DNA from: Phycisphaerae bacterium
GTDB lineage: Bacteria; Planctomycetota; Phycisphaerae; UBA1845
Assembly (NCBI GenBank): GCA_028289375.1
Contig: JANQQK010000060.1
Coordinates: 1-64,000, forward strand
Direction: 5' to 3'
DNA: 64,000 nucleotides
The position numbers and the translations under genes are program-made. This document shows, in pieces, positions 37,092 through 44,620 of the stretch; position 1 is the stretch's first letter, and each line of letters begins with the position of its first letter. The notes under the pieces were generated by a model. That model was not told the DNA's origin. It worked only from the letters and a program-made list of their open reading frames with translations, and did not search any database.

Positions 37092-38453
37092 ATGAGGACT
37101 TTGAGCACAATGGTGCTGGCGGTGGCGGTCTTGGCGACGGGAATGGTCGCCTCGGCTCAGGATTCGGACAGTCGTTTCAGCAACGATGGCCGCTATCTGG
37201 TGAATCCGAACTACGATGCGAACGCAGCGGAGCAGCCCTCGGCTGCGGGTGACACGGATTCGAGTTGCCAGGAACCGGATCAGGCCGGTGCGGGTGGTAT
37301 TCTTGCGGTGACGTCGGATATTGAAGCTGGCTTTCTGGCAGCGGACAACTTCCGGTTCCTGACACCTGGTGAGGTGACCCAGATTGATTGGTGGGGTCTG
37401 TGGATCGATCCACCACCAGACGCATTCGAAGACTGCTCGCCTTTCGGTGTGAACAACTTCCGCGTCCGCATTCTCGGCGACAACAACGGCGTTCCTGACA
37501 ATGACAACATCATCACTGTTTTGACGCAGGCAGACGGCAATCTGACGAACGCTCCGACTGGCGCGCTCATTGGTGGCTTCCCTGAGATTCAGTGGACCTT
37601 TGTGCCCACTACCCCGATTGAGCTTCCACTTGACGAGTACTGGCTTGAGGTTGCCAACGAGGCGGCTGATGGTACGACGTGCTTCTTCTTCTGGGAGGCA
37701 GTCTCCGGTTTCGATGAGTCGTCGGCGGGCGAAGATGATGGTGACGGCGTCTACGATCCTGACGAGGTTGGTCCTGCACCGCCTGCCGAGAATGACTTTG
37801 ACCTGTCCTACTGCCTGACCTTCGAGTCGAGCGGTGCGCAGCAGGTCGTGCCTGGTGCTGAGATCTTCCTGACAGACGTATCTGATCCTGAGACCGGTTG
37901 CTGCAACTATGGCGTCGTTGTTGAGAACCGCAACACGCCGGCTCCGGGCTTTCAAATCGAGGAGTTCTACGTAGCCATCAGCAAGGGCGACGGTGCCAGC
38001 GACTGCGAAGACATCACCCTTGTCACGCCGCCGCCTGGTTTTGATGTGGAATTCTGCGAGCCATGGGACAGTGGCCTTGTTGTGTATCGCTTCTTTGGTG
38101 GATTCCTCGAGCCGCAGGATGAGACGTTCTTCCGCGTTTCAGCGGGGCGGAACGGCGAAGAGGATACGAGCGTGATGGCGCGCGTCGTGGTTGGTGAGGA
38201 CATCGTCACCGAAGAGCAGACGATTTTCGCTCAGGGTGTTCGCGCCTGGGCATCGCAGTCGGACCCGGCTGGTGCCTGCGGTTCGGGTAACTTCAGCCCG
38301 CTCGGCACGATCGGTGACTGGAGCCGAGGCGAGGACAGCATCTGCCGCATCGAGCCGATTCCGGCGATGGGTCAGACGACGAAGATTGCGTTGGCCTGCC
38401 TGTTCGTGGGCATGGGCTTTGTGCTCGTGATGCGTTCGCGTCAGACGGCGTAA
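37092..38453 (+). CDS. Exported protein with PIPAMG-type C-terminal membrane tail
   Basis: A 453-residue secreted protein. An AGGAGAAGG four bases before the ATG at 37092 fixes the start. The signal peptide ends MVASA. The mature part is acidic (theoretical composition rich in Asp, Glu, Phe) with paired Cys; segments such as AADNFRFLTPGEVTQIDWWGLW and PIELPLDEYWLEVANEAADG resemble a jelly-roll or lectin-like fold often found in planctomycete surface proteins, but I do not recognise a defined family. The C terminus is IEPIPAMGQTTKIALACLFV, hydrophobic, then RSRQTA. This is a tripartite signal like IPTL-CTERM. The sigma54 promoter drives it, and the terminator at 38508 ends the unit. Confidence 0.75.
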   Translation: MRTLSTMVLAVAVLATGMVASAQDSDSRFSNDGRYLVNPNYDANAAEQPSAAGDTDSSCQEPDQAGAGGILAVTSDIEAGFLAADNFRFLTPGEVTQIDWWGLWIDPPPDAFEDCSPFGVNNFRVRILGDNNGVPDNDNIITVLTQADGNLTNAPTGALIGGFPEIQWTFVPTTPIELPLDEYWLEVANEAADGTTCFFFWEAVSGFDESSAGEDDGDGVYDPDEVGPAPPAENDFDLSYCLTFESSGAQQVVPGAEIFLTDVSDPETGCCNYGVVVENRNTPAPGFQIEEFYVAISKGDGASDCEDITLVTPPPGFDVEFCEPWDSGLVVYRFFGGFLEPQDETFFRVSAGRNGEEDTSVMARVVVGEDIVTEEQTIFAQGVRAWASQSDPAGACGSGNFSPLGTIGDWSRGEDSICRIEPIPAMGQTTKIALACLFVGMGFVLVMRSRQTA

Positions 38454-38507
38454 TGTCGGGCAATTGAAGATGCGACGTGGTATTCACGTTGCCATCAGGT
38501 AATATGA

Positions 38508-38550
38508 CTCGGGTCGGCAGTGAGACGCTGTCGGCCCGAGTTTCTTGTTT
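38508..38550 (+). terminator. Rho-independent terminator after the PIPAMG-tail protein gene
   Basis: CTCGGGTCGGCAG (38508-38520) pairs with CTGTCGGCCCGAG (38528-38540), one mismatch and one G-T pair, with a seven-base loop, followed by TTTCTTGTTT. It ends the 37092-38453 transcript before the small membrane protein gene at 38604. Confidence 0.8.
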
Positions 38551-38603
38551 GGATCGATCGGGATCATGATGACGCGCGTTTTGACGGAGAAGAAGGGGCG
38601 ATC

Positions 38604-39050
38604 ATGAAGCGCTACGTCGTGTTGCCGTGGCTGGGCGGTCTTCTGGTGGCGTCGGGGTTCTGGCTACTGTTTGGCGCGGGGTCATCGGCTGCTGTGGCAG
38701 GTCAGGTCGAAGTACCCAGTCTGACGCAATGGGGCAAGATCTACGCATTGTTGCTGCTGGCGGCGTTGGGGGTGGCCTATCTCGTATGGCGTCGGCCGAT
38801 CATGCAGGCCCAGGCCGTTCTGGAGACTTCGCCGCTGGGCGAGAAGAGTCCACCGCTGGTTGATTGGTCGTCGTACCTGAAACTCCTGGTCATCATGGAA
38901 ATTGTGGCGGGTGGTGTCATCGGCATTCTGATGCAATCTGGTATGGCCATCGATGGGATCAACACAATCGGGGCGTTGGGTGCCACGGCGATCGTGGCGT
39001 TCGTCGTTCATCTGCTGTGGCTCGCGCGATCAAGCGATGGACAGCGGTAA
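38604..39050 (+). CDS. Small membrane protein with internal IPTL-like motif
   Basis: A 148-residue protein with about four hydrophobic segments. AGGGG lies before the ATG at 38604. The first segment looks like a signal anchor. Residues about 35-62 read EVPSLTQWGKIYALLLLAAL followed by a hydrophobic stretch and RR, which matches the IPTL-CTERM pattern ([IV]P[TS]L..WG, helix, Arg pair), yet the chain continues for another 85 residues with two more helices. It lies after the terminator of the PIPAMG-tail gene and may have its own promoter. I know no assigned function; a link to surface-protein sorting is a guess. Confidence 0.6.
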   Translation: MKRYVVLPWLGGLLVASGFWLLFGAGSSAAVAGQVEVPSLTQWGKIYALLLLAALGVAYLVWRRPIMQAQAVLETSPLGEKSPPLVDWSSYLKLLVIMEIVAGGVIGILMQSGMAIDGINTIGALGATAIVAFVVHLLWLARSSDGQR

Positions 39051-39063
39051 TCGTCACGTCAGG

Positions 39064-40278
39064 TCAATCTTTCAACGCTTCGTAGATGATCTCGACTTCG
39101 CCCGTGGCTGACAAAAACGCCTCGACGATGTCCGGATCGAAGTGTGTGCCGGTTCCCTGGCGAATGATCTGCACGGCTTCTTCGAACGGAAACGCATTCT
39201 TGTACACACGTTTGCACGTGAGGGCATCGAACACGTCGGCCACTGCGCAGATCCGCCCAGTCAGCGGAATCGCATCACCCTTCAGTCCTCGCGGATAACC
39301 GGAACCGTCCCATTTCTCGTGGTGCGACAGCGCGATCTCCTCAGCCATGGCGACGATGTCATTGTCCGAACCGTGGAGAATTCGGCCACCGATGGTCGTG
39401 TGGTCTTGCATGGTCAATCGTTCTTCGCGCGTGAGCGGACCGGGTTTCGTGAGGATGGCGTCGGGGATGCCGAGTTTGCCGATGTCGTGCATGGGACTGG
39501 CGAAGATGATGAGCTGCGAGACGTCGGTGCCGCACCCTGCGTTGCGGGCGACCGTCTCGCAATAAAAGCTGACGCGGCGAATGTGCTGACCCGTATCGTC
39601 GTCGCGAAATTCGGCTGCCGTCGAGAGGCGCATGATCGTGTCGAGGTGCGAGTCGCGCAGGTGGTCGCGGAGTCGCGCGTTGCGAATACACACGGCTGCG
39701 AGGGACGCCACAGCCAATGCGATCTGCTGATCGCGTTCGGTGAATCCGCCGATCTCGTCGTTGTCAGAATCCTGCTTGTTGATCAGTTGGAGGACGCCGA
39801 CCGAGTCGCCCATGCGATCGATCAGCGGAATGACAAGCAGCGACTTGGTACGGTAGCCGGTGGCTTCGTCGTAGGCGGGTTTGAATTGGTAGGGGGCGTT
39901 CACTGCGATGGCGTACGCATCGTCGATCCGCAGCGGTTCCTGGTGCTGTGCGACGTAGCCGGCCAATGACGCGTCGTTTACCGGGATGGACGTACCCGAC
40001 AGGGCGACGCGTTCCAGTTCATATGGTTTTGGTGCGACGCCCAGGTCGGGGCGAGCATCGTTCTGGCAACAGACGAATTGCAACTCATCATGATGAACCA
40101 GAAAGACCGTACCCGCCTGTGCCTTGACCAGCCGCCTCGCCTGCAACAGCAGATTGTCCAGCATTTCCTGTGACGTTCCCGGCTGATTCAGTGTCGAGCA
40201 GACGTTGAGCAGCGTATCGAACGCCAGCTCGGTACCAGCGGGCAGATTGAGGGATGCGGCGATGGGTGAATCGGTCAT
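39064..40278 (-). CDS. GAF/HD-GYP domain c-di-GMP phosphodiesterase
   Basis: A 404-residue cytoplasmic protein. Start is ATG 40278 (TDSPIAASLN). Residues about 25-190 form a GAF domain (LLVIPLIDRMGDSVGVLQLINK). The C-terminal HD-GYP domain carries AEFRDDDTGQHIRRVSF, HDIGKLGIPDAIL, HHEKWDGSGYPRGL and VADVFDALTCKRVYK, with all ligands for a metal centre and the GYP motif, so it should hydrolyse c-di-GMP to GMP. It lies 79 bp after the GAP1-like gene in the same direction and could be read from the same transcript. The signal sensed by GAF is unknown. Confidence 0.93.
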   Translation of the reverse strand: MTDSPIAASLNLPAGTELAFDTLLNVCSTLNQPGTSQEMLDNLLLQARRLVKAQAGTVFLVHHDELQFVCCQNDARPDLGVAPKPYELERVALSGTSIPVNDASLAGYVAQHQEPLRIDDAYAIAVNAPYQFKPAYDEATGYRTKSLLVIPLIDRMGDSVGVLQLINKQDSDNDEIGGFTERDQQIALAVASLAAVCIRNARLRDHLRDSHLDTIMRLSTAAEFRDDDTGQHIRRVSFYCETVARNAGCGTDVSQLIIFASPMHDIGKLGIPDAILTKPGPLTREERLTMQDHTTIGGRILHGSDNDIVAMAEEIALSHHEKWDGSGYPRGLKGDAIPLTGRICAVADVFDALTCKRVYKNAFPFEEAVQIIRQGTGTHFDPDIVEAFLSATGEVEIIYEALKD

Positions 40279-40357
40279 GGGCACACGCTTGAAGAGGGAT
40301 CGTCGGCCATTGGGATGATACCCGTGCGACGTGCCGCGTACAACAGAACGGGGTAGC

Positions 40358-41536
40358 TCAGGCGTGTGTCGCGGCGGTTGCCTCGGTTTCGGAGTCCTGC
40401 TCCAGCCACGGGCAGTGGAGTTCTTCGCACCGCGCTGCCACCTCTTCGCATGACTGGCGGATGCGATCATCGCAATCAGCCACGCGCAGCAGGTGTGACC
40501 AATACGGTCTCAACGCCATGGCATCGGTTTTCTTGAGCTTGGTGACGGTCTGGTCCTTCTTGGTGGTGATGTAGCGAGCGAGCATGTTGCGCTCGATGTG
40601 GGATTCCGGGAGTTCATCCTCCTCGGTTGCCTGCCATGCAGCGAGCAATGCCTCAAGCGGCTCGTCGTCGATGTGGTTGATCGCCCTCTGATAGGCAGCC
40701 ACTTCGCTCAGCGTGTGGTCCTCAATGCTGTCAAAATCCTCGTTGGCGACGTCGAGAAGGGCGTTGAGCTTTCCGGTGTTTTCGGCGTCGAACCAGAGAT
40801 CGACCCACGGTGCATCGGGCAAGTTGGGCGTGTTTTCGCCGAAGTTTTCGATCAGTTGGATCGGTTGGCCGCGGACAATGCGCTTGGTGGCGATGTCTGC
40901 TTCACCGATCGCGTGCATGCGATATCGTCTCGCCATCGCAAACTTCAGCCCGATGGTGAACGAGTATTCCAGTCGAAGCGGTTTCGGCAGAAACAGGATG
41001 GCCATTTCCAGGGTCGTTGCGATGTCCGGCGCGTTGGCGGCGATCAAGGTATCGTCGGCGAAGGCCGTCGCGACAAGGGCGGCCGTCGCCGAAACGCTGC
41101 CCATGACATTGCCATGCTTGCGGTCCGTTGCCGCTGGGAGCGACACACACGCGAGTTGTCCTTTCGGCAACTCATCGAATTCCATGACCCCGGCAGCCTG
41201 CAATGCGCGGAGGCAGGCGAACGGGTTGTTGTCGAACGTGTTGAGCTGATCGGCCGTGAGTGCAAAGCAATGCGTCAGCACACGCTGGCCACCGCGCGCC
41301 GTCTGCTCCAGACCGGCGTGCGTCGATCTGGCGATGCAGTATCGCCCCGTCTTGAGCGGGTAGAACGCGAGACCAACGTTGTCGTCGTTGACCGCCGCCA
41401 TGGCTGAGTGTGACGGGCTTGCGGTCGTGATGTGTTTCTTCTCGTCGGAGGTCAGTCCCGCCGACGACGCGACGATGCGGTACCCCTGCGCCATGCGCGT
41501 GGCGGTTGAGGTGAACACAGCATGGTCAATCTGCAT
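40358..41536 (-). CDS. GTPase-associated protein 1 (GAP1)-like protein
   Basis: A 392-residue soluble protein. The N-terminal part (QIDHAVFTSTATRMAQGYRI, SSAGLTSDEKK) looks like the GAP1-N2 domain, a domain known from comparative genomics next to bacterial GTPases; the middle and C-terminal parts would be GAP1-M and -C. Its ATG overlaps the GTPase stop (TGATG), so both are translated in tandem and probably act together. No catalytic motif is visible. The extra N-terminal residues in the longer frame (to 41704) overlap the GTPase gene and are not part of the protein. Confidence 0.75.
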   Translation of the reverse strand: MQIDHAVFTSTATRMAQGYRIVASSAGLTSDEKKHITTASPSHSAMAAVNDDNVGLAFYPLKTGRYCIARSTHAGLEQTARGGQRVLTHCFALTADQLNTFDNNPFACLRALQAAGVMEFDELPKGQLACVSLPAATDRKHGNVMGSVSATAALVATAFADDTLIAANAPDIATTLEMAILFLPKPLRLEYSFTIGLKFAMARRYRMHAIGEADIATKRIVRGQPIQLIENFGENTPNLPDAPWVDLWFDAENTGKLNALLDVANEDFDSIEDHTLSEVAAYQRAINHIDDEPLEALLAAWQATEEDELPESHIERNMLARYITTKKDQTVTKLKKTDAMALRPYWSHLLRVADCDDRIRQSCEEVAARCEELHCPWLEQDSETEATAATHA

Positions 41537-42405
41537 CACAGGGCGGTGATCAGCCATTCGAACGGCTCCAGAATGCCCCTTGGGGCCGAGTGCAGCGGAA
41601 CCGAGATGACGTTGTCGTCCTCGTCGGTTCCAAACCCGATGGCTCCGATCACGCTGGCGGCAAAGTAGGCCACGTTCGCAAATCGTGAGTCGCAGAGATT
41701 CCACAGACGATTCAGGTTGGTCTGAGCGAATGTGATCGGATCGTCAAACGACTGCGGGCAGTAGTCCGACTTGCACAGCACGACACCCACCGGCGTGTCG
41801 ACTTTGGTGTCCGTGCCAAGGCCTGTCAGTTGGTCAACATAGCTCATCAGCTTGAATGCGAAGAAGTCAGCCTGCACATTGCCCATCGCCGCCGCCGACG
41901 CGTCCACCAGCAGCATGATCCCGCGACTCTGTGTCAGCAATCCGCGAATGGCGGGATAACTGCCCGGTGCATCCAGTTCGGTCGCGATCGACTCGCCGGC
42001 CATGTCGGGCATGACCAGGTCGTAGAGATAGTCGGGACGGCGTTTGTGGGCGATCTGGCAATACGCCCAGTGCCACTGATCGACCTCGTTCGGCGTCTTC
42101 GGTGGGAAGAGACGCATGGCGAGATGGCCCATAACGTTCTGTTGCAGGTTGATCGAGAATGGGCCTTTGGGCACCGACTCGTATTCGCCCGCTCGCCGGG
42201 TGAGCATATCGAGCAGATACCCGAGGTAGACGGTTTTGCCGACGTTGCTGTCGCCGATGACCGTGACCATGTTCGGCAGGCGATTCTGCGTGAGCGCCTC
42301 CCGCGACATCGACAACGGCGCCGAGCAACCCGCACAGCAGTACGCGTCCTCCGCGTTCTCCTGCTGGCAGATCAGGCACTGTGTGGCACTTAATGCAATT
42401 GACAT
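41536..42405 (-). CDS. Zinc-ribbon GTPase of a GAP1-associated type
   Basis: A 289-residue protein. The N terminus has a zinc ribbon (C10, C13, C24 and C27: CLICQ and CCAGC). The GTPase part has P-loop GDSNVGKT (51-58), a switch-II-like MPDMAGE (D134), LLVDAS, and LCKSD (211-214) as the base-specificity motif. It fits TRAFAC-like GTPases of uncommon type linked to GAP1 proteins. Its ATG directly follows the stop of the FGE-like gene, and its stop overlaps the GAP1 start. Probably a switch in a multi-protein assembly; effectors are unknown. Confidence 0.85.
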   Translation of the reverse strand: MSIALSATQCLICQQENAEDAYCCAGCSAPLSMSREALTQNRLPNMVTVIGDSNVGKTVYLGYLLDMLTRRAGEYESVPKGPFSINLQQNVMGHLAMRLFPPKTPNEVDQWHWAYCQIAHKRRPDYLYDLVMPDMAGESIATELDAPGSYPAIRGLLTQSRGIMLLVDASAAAMGNVQADFFAFKLMSYVDQLTGLGTDTKVDTPVGVVLCKSDYCPQSFDDPITFAQTNLNRLWNLCDSRFANVAYFAASVIGAIGFGTDEDDNVISVPLHSAPRGILEPFEWLITAL

Positions 42406-43461
42406 TTACTCGTCCCCTTCGGTGGCAACCTCTTCTTCTGTTCCGTCGATGTCGATGACGCACCGGAAGCCGATGTTGTGTGTGCGCCCCAGGGCAATCT
42501 GGCCTGAACGGAACAGACTGGTCGCCTGTGCTTCAAAATAGGTATCAAACGCGCCGCCGCGAACGCCCATCATGGGCATCTCGCCGACGATCGGTGAGTG
42601 GTCGTCTGCCAGGATGTTGAACTCCGTCCCGACCCATTCCCAGACGTTGCCGATCAACTGCAGGACATTGTTGGGCCCGGCGCCTTCGGTGTACTCATCC
42701 ACCGGTACGGTCGTGCCGCGACCGGCATTCCACAGGTTGCAACGCGTCCAGTCCATCGCATCGCCCCACGGGAAACGACGGAACACGTCGGCCGAACTTC
42801 GGATCCGCCAACTGGCCGCCATCTGCCATTCCGCTTCCGACGGCAGCCGCAATCCCGCCCACGCGGCGTACGCATTCGACTCGTACCAGCTCACGCCGAC
42901 AACCGGGTGGTTGGCTTTTCGCGTGTCGTGGCGTCCCTCGCGCCAGAAACGCGGACCAGCCGTACCGGTCAGGTCGTGAAACTCGATGAGGTAAGGCCAG
43001 ATTTCCTCAGGCCACAGGTCGAGGTTCTCGTAGGCGCCATCGTCAACGAAGTATTGAAAATCACCGTTCGTGACCGGATGGATCGCCAAGAGGAATGGAT
43101 CGGTTTCGCACTCGAGTTGTGGACTTCCGGGGTCGTCCGACACGGTCTGTGCGATCGCGGCACCACCTGCCGGGACAAGCGCGTACATGCGCTCAAGATT
43201 TTCATGCGACTGATCGCAGATGCGCTCGTGGCTTGGGTGCGATTCCCAATGCTGCTCGTTATCGATGATGAACGAATAGCGTCGCTGCTGAAACAGTCGA
43301 AGAAGCTCGTCCTTTTCCGGCTCTTCGGGTTCGGATGGTCGGAACTCAGCGAGCAGCGAATCGGGCAGCGGCGGTGGTGGTTCCACGCGCAATGGCGTGC
43401 GAACCTCGACGTCCGATCCTGTCGGTACGTCCTTCTTCTTGGAAAACAGTGAAAGTGCCAT
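42406..43461 (-). CDS. FGE/sulfatase-modifying-factor-like (FGS) protein
   Basis: A 351-residue protein with a charged, Pro-rich N terminus and a C-terminal FGS domain (about 95-340): LLAIHPVTNGDFQYFVDDG, HPVVGVSWYESNAYAAWAGLRLPSEAEW, NVWEWVGTEF and GVRGGAFDTYFE. True formylglycine-generating enzymes have two catalytic Cys near the end; here the segment RGGAF to FRCVID has a Cys only in FRC, so it is probably not a catalyst but a ligand-binding or scaffold domain. It is in the GTPase operon: its stop abuts the GTPase start, and the upstream coiled-coil gene ends 44 bp before. Confidence 0.85.
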   Translation of the reverse strand: MALSLFSKKKDVPTGSDVEVRTPLRVEPPPPLPDSLLAEFRPSEPEEPEKDELLRLFQQRRYSFIIDNEQHWESHPSHERICDQSHENLERMYALVPAGGAAIAQTVSDDPGSPQLECETDPFLLAIHPVTNGDFQYFVDDGAYENLDLWPEEIWPYLIEFHDLTGTAGPRFWREGRHDTRKANHPVVGVSWYESNAYAAWAGLRLPSEAEWQMAASWRIRSSADVFRRFPWGDAMDWTRCNLWNAGRGTTVPVDEYTEGAGPNNVLQLIGNVWEWVGTEFNILADDHSPIVGEMPMMGVRGGAFDTYFEAQATSLFRSGQIALGRTHNIGFRCVIDIDGTEEEVATEGDE

Positions 43462-43505
43462 CTAACAGGTCCCCTTTGGTTTGTGCTCCGTTGTTGACGC
43501 GCGCT

Positions 43506-44381
43506 CTAGCCAAGCCCCTTCACGCGACGCTTCGCATCACGCCGCAGTTTGCGGAACTGATCCGCCGCCGGATGCATTCGTTGTGGACGCTCGGGCACCG
43601 GCTCGGCGACGCCTTCGTTCTCCATGGGCTGCGATTGCGGCTCGGGAGCGCGAACGCGCGGCATCTGCTTCGGTGTCGCCACAGCCTGATCCTGCGCCGA
43701 CTTCGGCAACGGTGGTGCGATCGGCTCCGGATCGATCTCGGCGGCTGGTCCCAAACGCTTGGCCAACTGTTCACGCTGCGCGGTCAGTTCGCGATGCTCG
43801 CGTTTCAACTGCTCGGTCAGCATCTCGAGATCCTCGCGACGCGACTCCAGTTCCGCCGTCTGAGCCTTCAAGCCCGCCTCACGCTGGTCCAGTCCGCTGT
43901 TGCGCTGCTCGAGTTCGCCGGCGCGCTCTTCCAGGCGATGGTGCGCCTCGGTCAGCTCCTCACGGTTGACCTTCAGCGACGCCGTGGCGTCCTGAAGCGC
44001 CTTCTCGGACGCACTCAGTTCCGCCTGTTCATTGGCAAGCACCCCACGCGCGGTTTCCAGCTTGTCATAGTCATCGGCCAATGACCGCTCTCGCTGCGCA
44101 ATGGCGTTCTTCTCAACGTCGAGATTGTCCTGAATGGAGGCAAGCTCGCGTTCGCGTGATTCGAGTGTGGCGGTTTGTTCGAGGAGTTGTTTGCGCTCTG
44201 CTTGTACTTTTGTTCGTGCAGATTCAATGCGCGCATGTTCCTGGAACAATTCGTCCGCACGCGTCCGGATAACGCTCAACGCCTTGGCCAGCTCAGCCAC
44301 AGCTTCATCCGCCAGCTGCTTTAATGGCTCCAGCCCTGGTGGCGCGGTCAGCACTTCCATGTTTTTTGCTCTATTGGCCAT
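43506..44381 (-). CDS. Coiled-coil protein of the GTPase operon
   Basis: A 291-residue protein that opens the operon. Residues about 25-210 form a continuous coiled coil (LEQTATLESRERELASIQDNL). Then comes a Pro/Gln-rich linker (210-265) and a basic C-terminal helix (QFRKLRRDAKRRVKGLG). ATG 44381 has GGGGAGAG upstream. Its layout mirrors the giant coiled-coil gene transcribed the other way: long coil, flexible Pro-rich linker, charged C terminus. So the two may be partners. The 239-bp gap between them is their shared promoter region. Confidence 0.8.
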   Translation of the reverse strand: MANRAKNMEVLTAPPGLEPLKQLADEAVAELAKALSVIRTRADELFQEHARIESARTKVQAERKQLLEQTATLESRERELASIQDNLDVEKNAIAQRERSLADDYDKLETARGVLANEQAELSASEKALQDATASLKVNREELTEAHHRLEERAGELEQRNSGLDQREAGLKAQTAELESRREDLEMLTEQLKREHRELTAQREQLAKRLGPAAEIDPEPIAPPLPKSAQDQAVATPKQMPRVRAPEPQSQPMENEGVAEPVPERPQRMHPAADQFRKLRRDAKRRVKGLG

Positions 44382-44584
44382 CGTGGCTCTCCCCACCCTG
44401 TCCCGAGGTGGTCGTAGTTCAAAAGCCAACGCCCTCGTGTCGATCTAGATAGGACGTGTCGATGCGCACATGCCACATCGCACGATCCAAATTGTACGAT
44501 ACGTTTGCGGCAAGCCAGACACTTTGTCAGATCGAAGGGTAGAGTTTTCCGCACGACGTCGTTGGGACCGATTGGGGGCACTTG

Positions 44585-44604
44585 TGATCGGACCTCGCCG
44601 ATCA
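44585..44604. promoter_or_regulatory. Dyad next to the start of the giant coiled-coil gene
   Basis: TGATCGG (44585-44591) and CCGATCA (44598-44604) form a seven-base inverted repeat with a six-base gap, 16 bases before the ATG and touching the AGGAA that may serve as ribosome binding site. It could be an operator or an RNA hairpin that limits translation. No promoter boxes were clear in the rest of the 239-bp gap. Confidence 0.35.
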
Positions 44605-44620
44605 GGAATCGCGCAACATT

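Noticed and set aside
42406-43461. A true formylglycine-generating enzyme for sulfatases
   Set aside because: The two C-terminal catalytic cysteines are not both present and no sulfatase gene is adjacent; FGS-type role fits better.
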